Shown here one piece after another: positions 15,030 to 22,735 of a stretch of DNA of 25,657 bases. The position numbers and the translations under genes were made by a program. Numbering within the stretch: position 1 is the stretch's first letter; every line of letters starts with the position of its first letter. Below the pieces are notes generated by a model. That model did no database searches, had not been told where the DNA came from, and saw nothing but the letters and a program-made list of their open reading frames with translations. This DNA is from JBBRLA01 sp038231615 (GTDB taxonomy: Bacteria > Myxococcota_A > Polyangia > Palsa-1104 > JAEUJZ01): contig JBBRLA010000028.1 in the NCBI GenBank assembly GCA_038231615.1, positions 1-25,657 of the forward strand, given 5' to 3'.

Positions 15030-16486
15030 TGATGAAGACCATGACGTTCCAGGCCCGCGAGTTGAAGGAGGCGCTGGCCAAGGTGAGACAGCACCTCGGG
15101 CCCGATGCGCTCATCCTCTCGACCAAGGAGGTGACCCCGCTTTTTGGCATCGGCAAGGCGATGCTCGAGGTGACCGCTGCCGTGCCCGAGCTTCCGGCAC
15201 ACAAGGATGAACAGGTCCCCCAGGCCCCGCGGGTTTCCGCCTACCCGGCCCCTTTCGGCCGGGCTTCCGTGGGGGCGATGGCGACGGCCGAGCAGGCGCC
15301 GGCTTCCTCACAGGCGGCGCGGCTTTTCAATCGAGTCGGTGGGTCCAAAACCGACCCGGGTCTCGCGTCACGCAGGACGGGAATAAACCGGAAAAGCGCC
15401 AGAGACGAGGGGCCGGCCGGGCCGGACGAGTATGGGGAGAATTTTCTCCGCGGTGCGGCTGCCGCGCGGGCCGGGCGACGGCCTTCGCCTCCATCGGAGG
15501 GGGTGGCAGCCGAGACCGGTGCGACCCTGGATGCAAGACTGATTCCCTTGCAGCGCGAGGTGCGCGCCTTGCGGTCGCAACTTTATCAGGTGACCCAGGG
15601 CGCAGCCGCGCTCGCCACTCCGGCACTGAAGCAGGAGATAGATGAGTTGCGGGCGATGATCCGGACCATGAATACCCATTCGCACAAAGGCGAGGGAGTG
15701 AGCGCCGATGCTGCCTACCTGATCAACCTGGGGGTGGAGCGCGCCCGCGCCGAGGCGCTGGTCAGCCGGGCCCGGGAGGTCGGAGGCGAGCCGACGCAGG
15801 CTCTGCGCCGGGTGATTGCCGAGCGCGTGCTTTCGGCGGGCCCGGTGGGCATCTCGGCTCGAGTGGCGGCTTTTGTCGGACCGACCGGCGTGGGCAAGAC
15901 CACCACGATCGCCAAGATCGCCGCCCGGGCGGCGCTGATCGATGGCGCCAAGGTTACCCTCATCACCATCGACACCTTCCGGGTCGGTGCCATCGATCAG
16001 CTTCAACGCTATGCGGATCTGATGGAGTTGCCCCTGCATGTCGCCGGCACCAACGCGGCCCTCAAGGCCGCGGTGCAAAGCAACCAGGGGGCGGATCTGA
16101 TCCTGGTGGACACGGCGGGCCGCGGGCCGCGTGACGTGGCCCAGCTCGCGGCGCTGCGCGAGGTGCTGGACAGTGCGCAGGGTGTCGAAACCCACCTGTG
16201 CTTGTCGGCGACCACCCGGGGCAGAGAACAGGCGCTGGCGGTGCAGAGTTACTTGCCGCTCAACCCCACTCGGTTGTGCTTCACCAAGCTGGATGAGGCG
16301 CTCGGGCTGGGAGAAATTCTGAACATCCAGGAGTCCTCGCGCCTACCGATTTCGTATTTCGGGATTGGACAGAAGGTGCCCGAGGACCTAGAACTATGCA
16401 CGCCGGAGGGCTTCGCCGCGCGGCTGCTCGCCGTACCCAAGGGCACGCAGACCGCGCGGTCGGATCAGATGGGAGGACGTACTTGA
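15029..16486 (+). CDS. flhF: Flagellar placement GTPase FlhF
   Basis: FlhF is an SRP-type GTPase that fixes where flagella form, usually at a pole. The 485-residue protein has a basic N-terminal B domain (FQARELKEALAKVRQHLGPDALILSTKEV), a long variable Ala/Pro-rich region, a helical N domain, and the G domain from about residue 280: P-loop GPTGVGKTTT (about 283-292), ITIDTFRVGAIDQLQRYADLM, DTAGRGPRD and the specificity motif TKLDEA. A GTG at 15029 overlaps the flhA stop and is followed by ATG at 15032; the ATG is my preferred start. With FlhG downstream it suggests polar flagellation. Confidence 0.95.
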   Translation: MMKTMTFQARELKEALAKVRQHLGPDALILSTKEVTPLFGIGKAMLEVTAAVPELPAHKDEQVPQAPRVSAYPAPFGRASVGAMATAEQAPASSQAARLFNRVGGSKTDPGLASRRTGINRKSARDEGPAGPDEYGENFLRGAAAARAGRRPSPPSEGVAAETGATLDARLIPLQREVRALRSQLYQVTQGAAALATPALKQEIDELRAMIRTMNTHSHKGEGVSADAAYLINLGVERARAEALVSRAREVGGEPTQALRRVIAERVLSAGPVGISARVAAFVGPTGVGKTTTIAKIAARAALIDGAKVTLITIDTFRVGAIDQLQRYADLMELPLHVAGTNAALKAAVQSNQGADLILVDTAGRGPRDVAQLAALREVLDSAQGVETHLCLSATTRGREQALAVQSYLPLNPTRLCFTKLDEALGLGEILNIQESSRLPISYFGIGQKVPEDLELCTPEGFAARLLAVPKGTQTARSDQMGGRT

Positions 16487-17361
16487 AGACGCAATCGCTG
16501 TCTCTTGAGAAGTTGGTAGCAGTCCACAAGGTGGAGCGGAAGCCGACGCGCGGCTGCAGGGTGATCACCGTGACCAGCGGGAAGGGCGGGGTGGGCAAGA
16601 CCAACGTCGCCGGCAACCTGGCGGTGGCGTTCTCCCAGCGTGGACACAAGGTGCTGGTGGTGGATGGCGATCTCGGCATGGCGGATCTCAATCTGGTCTA
16701 CGGAATGGCCCCACGGCTCTCGCTGCTGGATGTTGTTTCCGGGCAGCGATCCATCACCGAGGTGGTGGCCGAGGGCCCGGCGGGCGTTCGTTTTCTTCCG
16801 GCTTGCGCGGCGAGCTTCCGCATGGCAAATTTGAATGACGAAGAGCAGCGGCTCATGTGCGCTGCGATAGGTCAGCTGGAAGATTCCTATGACGTGGTCG
16901 TGATCGACACGGGGGCCGGGATCGGCTCGACCAGCATGACCTTCGCGGCGGCGGCGGACCAGCCCATCCTGGTGGTGACGCCGGAACCTGCCTCCATCGC
17001 CGATGGATACGCGGTGGCCAAGGTCCTGTCTTCTCGGCTCGGTGTGCGCCGACTGTGGGTGCTGCCGAATCAGGTTTCGGGGGCCCGCGAGGCGCACGTC
17101 ACGTTCAGCAGACTGGCCACGTTGGTGGGGCGGTTCCTCGACCTGTCCCTGCTGGAGATCGGGCATGTGCCGATCGATCGATGCGTCTCATGGGCAGTGC
17201 GGGCGGGAAAACCGTTTCAACTCATGAGTCCAGAGGCGCCAGCGGCGCGCGGCTTGCGCAGTGTAGCCCAGCGGCTGGCGAACGATACATCCATCCCACT
17301 GCGTAGCGGGATGCAGCTCTTCTTCAAACGTTGCGTAGAGATGCACGGAGGCATGACGTGA
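16483..17361 (+). CDS. flhG: Flagellar number regulator FlhG (MinD-like ATPase)
   Basis: FlhG (FleN, YlxH) is a MinD-family ATPase that limits the number of flagella and stimulates FlhF. This 292-residue protein has the deviant Walker A SGKGGVGKT (32-40), the switch segment DGDLGMADLNLVYG, DVVVIDTGAG and TPEPASIADGYAV, all typical of the family. The start is TTG at 16483, overlapping the flhF stop; GGGAGGA lies 5 bases upstream, so the TTG is well supported over the longer frame from 16396. The short N-terminus (SLEKLVAVHKVERKP) lacks an obvious DQAxxLR motif of the kind that activates FlhF in other species. Confidence 0.93.
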   Translation: MKTQSLSLEKLVAVHKVERKPTRGCRVITVTSGKGGVGKTNVAGNLAVAFSQRGHKVLVVDGDLGMADLNLVYGMAPRLSLLDVVSGQRSITEVVAEGPAGVRFLPACAASFRMANLNDEEQRLMCAAIGQLEDSYDVVVIDTGAGIGSTSMTFAAAADQPILVVTPEPASIADGYAVAKVLSSRLGVRRLWVLPNQVSGAREAHVTFSRLATLVGRFLDLSLLEIGHVPIDRCVSWAVRAGKPFQLMSPEAPAARGLRSVAQRLANDTSIPLRSGMQLFFKRCVEMHGGMT

Positions 17362-18110
17362 ACAAGGAAACCGTCGGCGCAATGCACGCCGTGAAGCGCC
17401 GCGGCCTGGGTAACGGGAAGGATGCCGATGAAGATCTGGTGATTGAATTCTTGCCTGTGATCCGCCGGATGGCGGGTTTGCTGATGCGCCGGCTGCCGGC
17501 GAACATCAGGATGGACGATCTGGAGGCCGCCGGCATCGTCGGTCTGTTGCAGGCGTCGCACCTGCGAGATCCCGAGCGGGCCGATCAGTTTGGCGCATAC
17601 GCCCGTCGGAAGATCGAAGGCGCCATGCTGGACGAGGTGCGCAAGCAGGACGTACTTCCCAAGGACGCCCGGGCCACCTCCAACCGGATCGTGGCCGCCA
17701 TGTCGGTGGTGCAGCTCCAAGACGGCAAGGCCGATGAGGAGGCAGTCGCCAGGGAGCTGGGCGTAGGGCTGGCCGAGTATCGCGGGATGCTCGAACGGAC
17801 CGTTGATATTCGTGTGCTTTCCATGGATTCGACGGAGACCGGCCGCCGGGTGCAGGAGCAGATGCCGGGGAACGAGCCGACCGCCCTGGAGATGCTGCTG
17901 GAAGCGGAGAGCTGCGCGCAGGTGGCGGCAATTCTGTCGCGCCTGCCGGACAAGCAGCGGAAGATCCTGGCGTTCCATTATGTCGAGGAACTGAACATGA
18001 AGGAAATTGCCGCAGTGCTCAATTTATCGCAGGCGCGAGTCTGCCAGCTGCACTCCGAAGCAGTGCACTCTCTGCGATCGCTTCTGGCGATCGAGGATGG
18101 AAAACGCTAA
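17358..18110 (+). CDS. fliA: Flagellar sigma factor FliA (sigma-28)
   Basis: FliA directs RNA polymerase to late flagellar genes such as flagellin. The 250-residue sequence has region 2 (MDDLEAAGIVGLLQA... FGAYARRKIEGAMLDEVRKQD), region 3 (ADEEAVARELGVGLAEYRGML) and region 4 with a helix-turn-helix (LPDKQRKILAFHYVEELNMKEIAAVLNLSQARVCQLHSEAV). The GTG start overlaps the flhG stop, with GGAGG 6 bases before it. Its inhibitor FlgM is encoded about 4 kb downstream in the same operon, so both are probably made from one transcript and separated by FlgM export. Confidence 0.94.
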   Translation: MNKETVGAMHAVKRRGLGNGKDADEDLVIEFLPVIRRMAGLLMRRLPANIRMDDLEAAGIVGLLQASHLRDPERADQFGAYARRKIEGAMLDEVRKQDVLPKDARATSNRIVAAMSVVQLQDGKADEEAVARELGVGLAEYRGMLERTVDIRVLSMDSTETGRRVQEQMPGNEPTALEMLLEAESCAQVAAILSRLPDKQRKILAFHYVEELNMKEIAAVLNLSQARVCQLHSEAVHSLRSLLAIEDGKR

Positions 18111-18111
18111 T

Positions 18112-18849
18112 ATGTCAAGCAGCGGAATCTACCCCGCCCTCTCAGGCGCTGTCGCGGAGAGCCAGAACCTGGATACTCTGGCCAACAACTTGGCCAATGT
18201 GACGACCACCTCGTTCCGGGGACAGCGGATGGGCTTTCATGAGGTGCTCTCACAGACCCAGCGGGTCCGGGGAAGGGCCGAACAGCGCTTCGTACGAGTC
18301 TCTGCGATGACCAACGACGCGACACCCGGTTCACTGAAGCACACCGGCGAGGCGATGGACGTGGCGCTCAGTGGTCCAGGCATGCTGGCCGTCAAAACCC
18401 CTTCAGGCGAGCGTTTTGTCCGGGGCGGCTCGCTGATCCGGGGCGTCGATGGGCGGCTCGCGACCCTGGATGGCCACGAGCTGATGGATACAGGCGGGGC
18501 AGCGGTGTCGATTCCCGCCACCGAACCTATGTCAATCGGAAGCCGGGGGGAAATCCTGGTCAATGGAGAGAAAATTGCCCAGCTGAAGCTGGTGGAATTC
18601 CCGACGCCACAGGCGCTTCGACGCGAGGGGAATGGGCTCTACGCGATGCCCACGCAAAGCCCGGCCCCGACGCCCGCGGCCACCACCCAGGTGATCGCCG
18701 GCAGCCTGGAGCAGGCCAACGTAAGCCCATTGCGAATCATGACCGACGTGATCACCACGTCCCGACACTATGAGACCTTGCACCGGGTGATCGAGACCTT
18801 CAAGGAAATCGACACCACGGCGGCGCGAGATCTCGCGACCACCGCCTAA
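18112..18849 (+). CDS. flgF: Flagellar distal rod protein FlgF
   Basis: FlgF is a rod protein of the FlgE/FlgF/FlgG family, exported through the flagellar gate. The 245-residue protein begins MSSSGIYPALSGAVAESQ and has the family N-terminal motif LDTLANNLANVTTTSFRGQRMGF, a beta-rich centre with the FlgF/G-type phrase VALSGPGMLAVKTPSGERFVRGGSL, and a C-terminal coiled segment (VSPLRIMTDVITTSRHYETLHRVIETF). The ATG at 18112 lies one base after the fliA stop. An in-frame ATG at 18097, inside fliA, would add five residues and cannot be excluded. FlgF rather than FlgG is inferred from its place before a clear FlgG. Confidence 0.88.
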   Translation: MSSSGIYPALSGAVAESQNLDTLANNLANVTTTSFRGQRMGFHEVLSQTQRVRGRAEQRFVRVSAMTNDATPGSLKHTGEAMDVALSGPGMLAVKTPSGERFVRGGSLIRGVDGRLATLDGHELMDTGGAAVSIPATEPMSIGSRGEILVNGEKIAQLKLVEFPTPQALRREGNGLYAMPTQSPAPTPAATTQVIAGSLEQANVSPLRIMTDVITTSRHYETLHRVIETFKEIDTTAARDLATTA

Positions 18850-18862
18850 AAGGAGAACCGAC

Positions 18863-19648
18863 ATGCTTCGAGCACTTGCCACTGCCGCGACCGGGATGGA
18901 GGCTCAACAGAGCTATGTGGAAGTCATTGCCAACAACCTGGCTAACGTGAACACCGCCGGCTTCAAGCGTAGCCGGGCGGAGTTTCAGGATCTGCTTTAC
19001 CAGACGCTTCGCGCCCCGGGCAGCACCGCCGCCGCCGGGCTGATCGTGCCGACGGGAGAACAGATCGGGTTAGGGACGCGCCTGGTAGCGACCGACCGCA
19101 TCCACACCGAGGGCGATCTGAAGCAGACCGGCGTGCCGCTGGATGTGGCGATTGAAGGCGACGGCTTCCTATCGGTGACCATGCCGTCGGGAGAGGCGGC
19201 CTATACCCGGGCCGGCGCCCTGAAACTGGATGGCGCCGGTCGGCTGGTGACTGCGGATGGCTATCCGCTCACCGCGAACATCAGCATCCCGGCCCAGAGC
19301 ACCAACATCGCGATCAACCCGGATGGAACAGTGAGCGTCCAGATGTCCGGCCAGCCGGGCATGACCGAGGTCGGCCGGCTGACATTGGTGGGCTTCCCGA
19401 ACCCCAATGGGCTCATGAGCAAGGGGCGGAACCTGTATCAGGCGACTCAGGTGGCGGGTGCCCCCGTGGAAGGACACCCGGGGCAGAACGGGCTCGGCAC
19501 GCTGGCCCAGGGGACGCTGGAGATGTCCAACGTGAAGGTGGTGGAGGAGATGGTGGACCTGATCGTGGGTCAGCGGGCGTATGACATCAACTCCCGGGTC
19601 ATCAAGGCCGCGGACGAAATGCTCCAGCAAACGGCGAGCTTGCGTTGA
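18863..19648 (+). CDS. flgG: Flagellar distal rod protein FlgG
   Basis: FlgG builds the distal rod that spans from the periplasm through the rings. The 261-residue length is standard. The N-terminus LRALATAATGMEAQQSYVEVIANNLANVNTAGFKRSRAEFQDLLYQ matches FlgG closely, as do GDLKQTGVPLDVAIEGDGFLSV and the C-terminal LEMSNVKVVEEMVDLIVGQRAYDINSRVIKAADEML. AAGGAG is well placed before the ATG. The stop shares one base with the following flgA start (TGATG). Confidence 0.96.
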   Translation: MLRALATAATGMEAQQSYVEVIANNLANVNTAGFKRSRAEFQDLLYQTLRAPGSTAAAGLIVPTGEQIGLGTRLVATDRIHTEGDLKQTGVPLDVAIEGDGFLSVTMPSGEAAYTRAGALKLDGAGRLVTADGYPLTANISIPAQSTNIAINPDGTVSVQMSGQPGMTEVGRLTLVGFPNPNGLMSKGRNLYQATQVAGAPVEGHPGQNGLGTLAQGTLEMSNVKVVEEMVDLIVGQRAYDINSRVIKAADEMLQQTASLR

Positions 19649-19914
19649 TGCGGGCGGCGGCGATTTTCTTCATGGCGCTGGCGATCGCCGGGGCACATCC
19701 GGCGGGCGCACAGGGCGAGGCCCGGGTGCCGATCGTCAGGCGAGGCGATCGGCTGATTCTCGATTCGAAGGTCGGTGCGGTCACCGCTTCGGTGCCAGCC
19801 GAGGCCATGCAGGACGGAGGCAAGGGCGATACGATTCGAGTGAAGAACTTGCAAAGCGGAAAGGTGCAGCCCGCGCAAATCGTGCGGGCGGGACTGGCGG
19901 AGGTGGCGCGTTGA
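19648..19914 (+). CDS. flgA: Minimal FlgA-like P-ring chaperone
   Basis: FlgA is a periplasmic chaperone for P-ring assembly by FlgI. This 88-residue protein has a signal peptide (MRAAAIFFMALAIAGAHPAGAQ) and then only the last subdomain of FlgA: VPIVRRGDRLILDSKVGAVTASVPAEAM, GDTIRVKNLQSGKVQPAQIV. Typical FlgA proteins are two to three times longer and carry an N-terminal region plus a SAF domain, both absent here. The position between flgG and flgH-flgI supports the assignment. It could be a reduced but functional FlgA, or a remnant kept because of translational coupling. The frame is intact and the motifs are well conserved, which favours function. Confidence 0.75.
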   Translation: MRAAAIFFMALAIAGAHPAGAQGEARVPIVRRGDRLILDSKVGAVTASVPAEAMQDGGKGDTIRVKNLQSGKVQPAQIVRAGLAEVAR

Positions 19915-20606
19915 GGGTACTTTTACGGGGGGCGATCACCGCGCTCTTTGGCATGTCGTTTCCGATCGGGTGCGTCGGGCATATACTGCCCTATACCCCC
20001 AAGGTCAGGAGCTATGCGGTCGACGACTATGGCAGCGCCTTGACCCCGCTTTCGCCGGGATCGATCTACGTGGAGGGGCCCGGGTGGCTCAGCGAGCCCC
20101 GCGCCTCCTCCATGGGCGACATCATCACCGTCAAGGTGGAGGAAGGGGAGAACGGCGTTCACAGCGCAACCACCAAACTTTCCAAGAACAGCACGTTCGA
20201 TGCCGGCCTGTCCGCGTTTTTTGGGCTGACTGGCGCGCTGGCCAAGGCGATCCCCGGACTCGATCCGAGCAAACTCATCTCGACGAATACCGGGAGCCAA
20301 CACAATGGGGAGGGCGAGACAACCCGGACCGGTCAGCTGAACGCGACCGTGCCGGTGCGGATCAAGCGGCTCTTGCCCAACGGGGACTACTACGTGGAGG
20401 GCAGCAAGGTGGTCCTGGTCAACAGCGAAGAGCATCATATTTATCTGAGCGGCGTCGTCCGTCCGATCGATCTGCTATCGGACAATTCGGTGTCGTCCAC
20501 GAGAATCGGCGACCTTCAGGTCGAGCTTACCGGAAGAGGCGTCATCACGGAGAAGCAGAACCCGGGATGGGCCAGCAGAGTGTTAGACTATGTATGGCCG
20601 TTTTGA
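19911..20606 (+). CDS. flgH: Flagellar L-ring lipoprotein FlgH
   Basis: FlgH forms the L-ring in the outer membrane. The 231-residue protein starts with TTG, overlapping the flgA stop, with GGAGG 7 bases upstream. The signal peptide MRVLLRGAITALFGMSFPIGC ends in a lipobox with Cys21. The mature part has GSIYVEGPGWLSEPRASSMGDIITVKVEE, THE conserved family start, then NSTFDAGLSAFFGLTGALAKAIPGL and the end DLQVELTGRGVITEKQNPGWASRVLDYVWPF. The longer frame from 19581 crosses flgA and is not used. Confidence 0.93.
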   Translation: MRVLLRGAITALFGMSFPIGCVGHILPYTPKVRSYAVDDYGSALTPLSPGSIYVEGPGWLSEPRASSMGDIITVKVEEGENGVHSATTKLSKNSTFDAGLSAFFGLTGALAKAIPGLDPSKLISTNTGSQHNGEGETTRTGQLNATVPVRIKRLLPNGDYYVEGSKVVLVNSEEHHIYLSGVVRPIDLLSDNSVSSTRIGDLQVELTGRGVITEKQNPGWASRVLDYVWPF

Positions 20607-21756
20607 GACCCTGGTGCGTGGGAATTCTGGCTGGCGTCGCCGGCTGATCGCGGGAGCGCTCCTGGCATTGTTTGCCGACAGTGCCAGGGCGGAGCGCCTG
20701 AAGGACCTGACGAGCGTGCAGGGGGTCCGCGCCAATCAACTCGTGGGATATGGGCTGGTCGTGGGACTGGCCCAGACCGGCGACGACTACAACGTGCCAT
20801 TCACCCAGCAGAGCATTCTGGCGCTGCTTCGACGGATGGGCATGCCGGCGACGGATGGGCAGCTCTTGCATACCCGGGACACCGCCGCGGTCCTGGTCAC
20901 GGCGACGCTTCCGGCCTTCGCCAGGAGCGGCGGGCCGATCGACGTGAACGTCGCGGCCCTGGGCAATTCCTTCAGCTTGCAAGGTGGGGTCTTGATCTCC
21001 ACCCCGCTGCGAGGCGCCGACGGCCGGGCCTACGCAGTCGCGCAGGGTCCGCTGCTGATCGGCGGCGCCCTGGCCGCCGGGGCCAGCGGCTCCCTGTCGT
21101 TGCGAAACCATGTCACCACCGGGAGGATCCCCGGCGGCGCCCTGGTCGAGCGCGATCCCCCCAGTGGGATGAAGAACGACTCCTTGACGTTCTTGCTGAA
21201 GAACCCGGACTTCACAACGGCGAACCGCATCGCGGTCGCCATCGAACATTCGCTGGCCTCCACCGCAGAGGCCACGGACGGAGAGCCGGCGCGGCTGGTC
21301 CGGGCCATCGACGCTGGGGCCGTCGAGGTCAAGCTGCCCGGTCGCCTTCGCGATCAGACCGTCGCCCTGGCCGCGCAACTGGAAGAGGTGGAGGTGGATC
21401 CGGACGTGCCGGCCCGGGTGGTGGTCAATGAGCGGACCGGGGTGGTGGTGGTCGGGACGCACGCGATGCTGGGCGCGGCCGCGGTCAGCTATGGCCGGCT
21501 CACCGTTAAGATCGACGAAGAAAGAGTGGTCTCTCAGCCTTTCGCACTCGCGGCAGGGCAAACTGCGGTGGTCCCGCAGACGAGGGTGCAGCAGAACGAG
21601 GCCCGCGGCCTTCTGGTGACCATCCCATCGTCGAAAAAGGTCGAAGACGTCGTGCAAAGCTTGAATCAGCTCGGTGCCAGCCCCCGGGATCTGATCTCGA
21701 TCCTGCAGGCACTCAAGGCGTCGGGCTCGCTACGCAGCGAGCTGATCATCGAATGA
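20590..21756 (+). CDS. flgI: Flagellar P-ring protein FlgI
   Basis: FlgI forms the periplasmic P-ring around the distal rod. The 388-residue protein has a signal peptide (RRLIAGALLALFADSARA) and the highly conserved start ERLKDLTSVQGVRANQLVGYGLVVGLAQTGDD, followed by the block TRDTAAVLVTATLPAFARSGGPIDVNVAALGNSFSLQGGVLISTPLRGADG. The C-terminus RDLISILQALKASGSLRSELIIE is typical. The ATG at 20590 lies inside the flgH end, overlapping by 17 bases; a GTG at 20614 would also keep the signal peptide and is a reasonable alternative. Confidence 0.95.
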   Translation: MYGRFETLVRGNSGWRRRLIAGALLALFADSARAERLKDLTSVQGVRANQLVGYGLVVGLAQTGDDYNVPFTQQSILALLRRMGMPATDGQLLHTRDTAAVLVTATLPAFARSGGPIDVNVAALGNSFSLQGGVLISTPLRGADGRAYAVAQGPLLIGGALAAGASGSLSLRNHVTTGRIPGGALVERDPPSGMKNDSLTFLLKNPDFTTANRIAVAIEHSLASTAEATDGEPARLVRAIDAGAVEVKLPGRLRDQTVALAAQLEEVEVDPDVPARVVVNERTGVVVVGTHAMLGAAAVSYGRLTVKIDEERVVSQPFALAAGQTAVVPQTRVQQNEARGLLVTIPSSKKVEDVVQSLNQLGASPRDLISILQALKASGSLRSELIIE

Positions 21757-21810
21757 GTGGTTAGTGAAATGAGGATGGCTCGGCAACTTGCGAAGAATCG
21801 GAGGATCGCG

Positions 21811-22068
21811 ATGACAATCGGATCGGAAACCAGTGCCCTTGGCGCGCTCGCCTCAGATGGTGCGCCGCCGCCGAAGAGTTTGGGCGAACAGGTCGAGTAT
21901 CTGTTCGCCAAGCAACTGGTGCAGGCGATGGCCAGTTCGGGAACGACAGATGAGAAAGAGGAGGGTGGTGGCTACCTCAGCCTGCTGGGCGAGCCCCTGA
22001 CCACGGAACTGGTCCGCTCCGATGGGCTCGGCATCGCGCGGCAACTGGCCCTGGAGACGAAGTCATGA
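21811..22068 (+). CDS. flgJ: Rod-binding protein FlgJ, N-terminal domain only
   Basis: The N-terminal domain of FlgJ caps and helps assemble the rod; in enterobacteria it is fused to a muramidase. This 85-residue protein is the rod-binding domain alone: LGEQVEYLFAKQLVQAMASS, a short linker, then YLSLLGEPLTTELVRSDGLGIARQLALE. The frame opens at a GTG at 21757, but GGAGG at 21800-21804 sits 6 bases before the ATG at 21811, and the conserved part begins after it, so I use that start. With no muramidase domain, wall opening must rely on another enzyme encoded elsewhere. Confidence 0.78.
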   Translation: MTIGSETSALGALASDGAPPPKSLGEQVEYLFAKQLVQAMASSGTTDEKEEGGGYLSLLGEPLTTELVRSDGLGIARQLALETKS

Positions 22069-22322
22069 AGATCCGACCCACTGAGTTTTCACCGAAGGCC
22101 CCGACGCCGAGCGCCCGGGGAGCACGCAAAGAGCAAGAGGGCGCAGAAGATACGGTAGCCTTCAGCAAAGCATCGCGCCTGCTCTTGACTGGCAGCGAGG
22201 CCGATCGGTTCGACGCGGCCAAGGTGGCCAGCCTGCGTGCCGCATTGAGCAACGACACGTACCGCATCGACGACATCAAGCTGGCCAAGGCCATCCTGCA
22301 GAAGGAACTTAGCTGGACGTGA
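22065..22322 (+). CDS. flgM: Anti-sigma-28 factor FlgM
   Basis: FlgM holds FliA inactive until the hook is finished and is then exported. The 85-residue protein fits the family length. Its C-terminal half carries the FliA-binding signature DAAKVASLRAALSNDTYRIDDIKLAKAILQKEL. The N-terminal half is polar and Pro/Ala-rich, as expected of an unfolded export signal. ATG overlaps the flgJ stop and the end overlaps flgN. Lying in the same run as fliA, it may be made in fixed ratio to it. Confidence 0.88.
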   Translation: MKIRPTEFSPKAPTPSARGARKEQEGAEDTVAFSKASRLLLTGSEADRFDAAKVASLRAALSNDTYRIDDIKLAKAILQKELSWT

Positions 22323-22735
22323 CCACGAAGTCGACACGGATGCCGCCGCGGGCAGAAGCGCAGCTGGTCGAGGTGGAGCAAATTCTCCTTCAGCAGGCGG
22401 AGGCCGCCCATGCAGGCGATGCGAGCCTTGTGGCGAGCCTTGGAGAGAGCGGGCTGTCCGCGCTGGGCACGCTGCTCTCGACCTTGCAGGAGCAGGCGCT
22501 GGGCAGCCCCCCGGAGTGGATCCAGCGGGTGCGTTTCCCATGGATGGTCAGGCTCGCCAGGATCACCGACCTGGCAAGAAACAACCAGATTCTCATACGA
22601 TGCGCCTTCTCAAGCTGGGCTGCCGCCCGCCTGGACAAGGAAAGGCGTTCGACCCGATACAACTCGTCGGGCAAAAAGACGCGATGGGGGGACCCATTGG
22701 ACGGATCCGGCCAGCTAAAAAAAGGAATCCTTTGA
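22319..22735 (+). CDS. flgN: FlgN-like export chaperone
   Basis: FlgN-type chaperones deliver the junction proteins FlgK and FlgL to the export gate. This 138-residue, mostly helical protein has long amphipathic stretches (RAEAQLVEVEQILLQQAEAA, LARITDLARNNQILI) and ends in a basic tail with RYNSSGKK, resembling the Y-x-x-x-G end of FlgN proteins. Sequence conservation in this family is low, so the call leans on length, helix pattern and position between flgM and flgK. GTG start overlaps the flgM stop (GTGA). Confidence 0.72.
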   Translation: MTTKSTRMPPRAEAQLVEVEQILLQQAEAAHAGDASLVASLGESGLSALGTLLSTLQEQALGSPPEWIQRVRFPWMVRLARITDLARNNQILIRCAFSSWAAARLDKERRSTRYNSSGKKTRWGDPLDGSGQLKKGIL

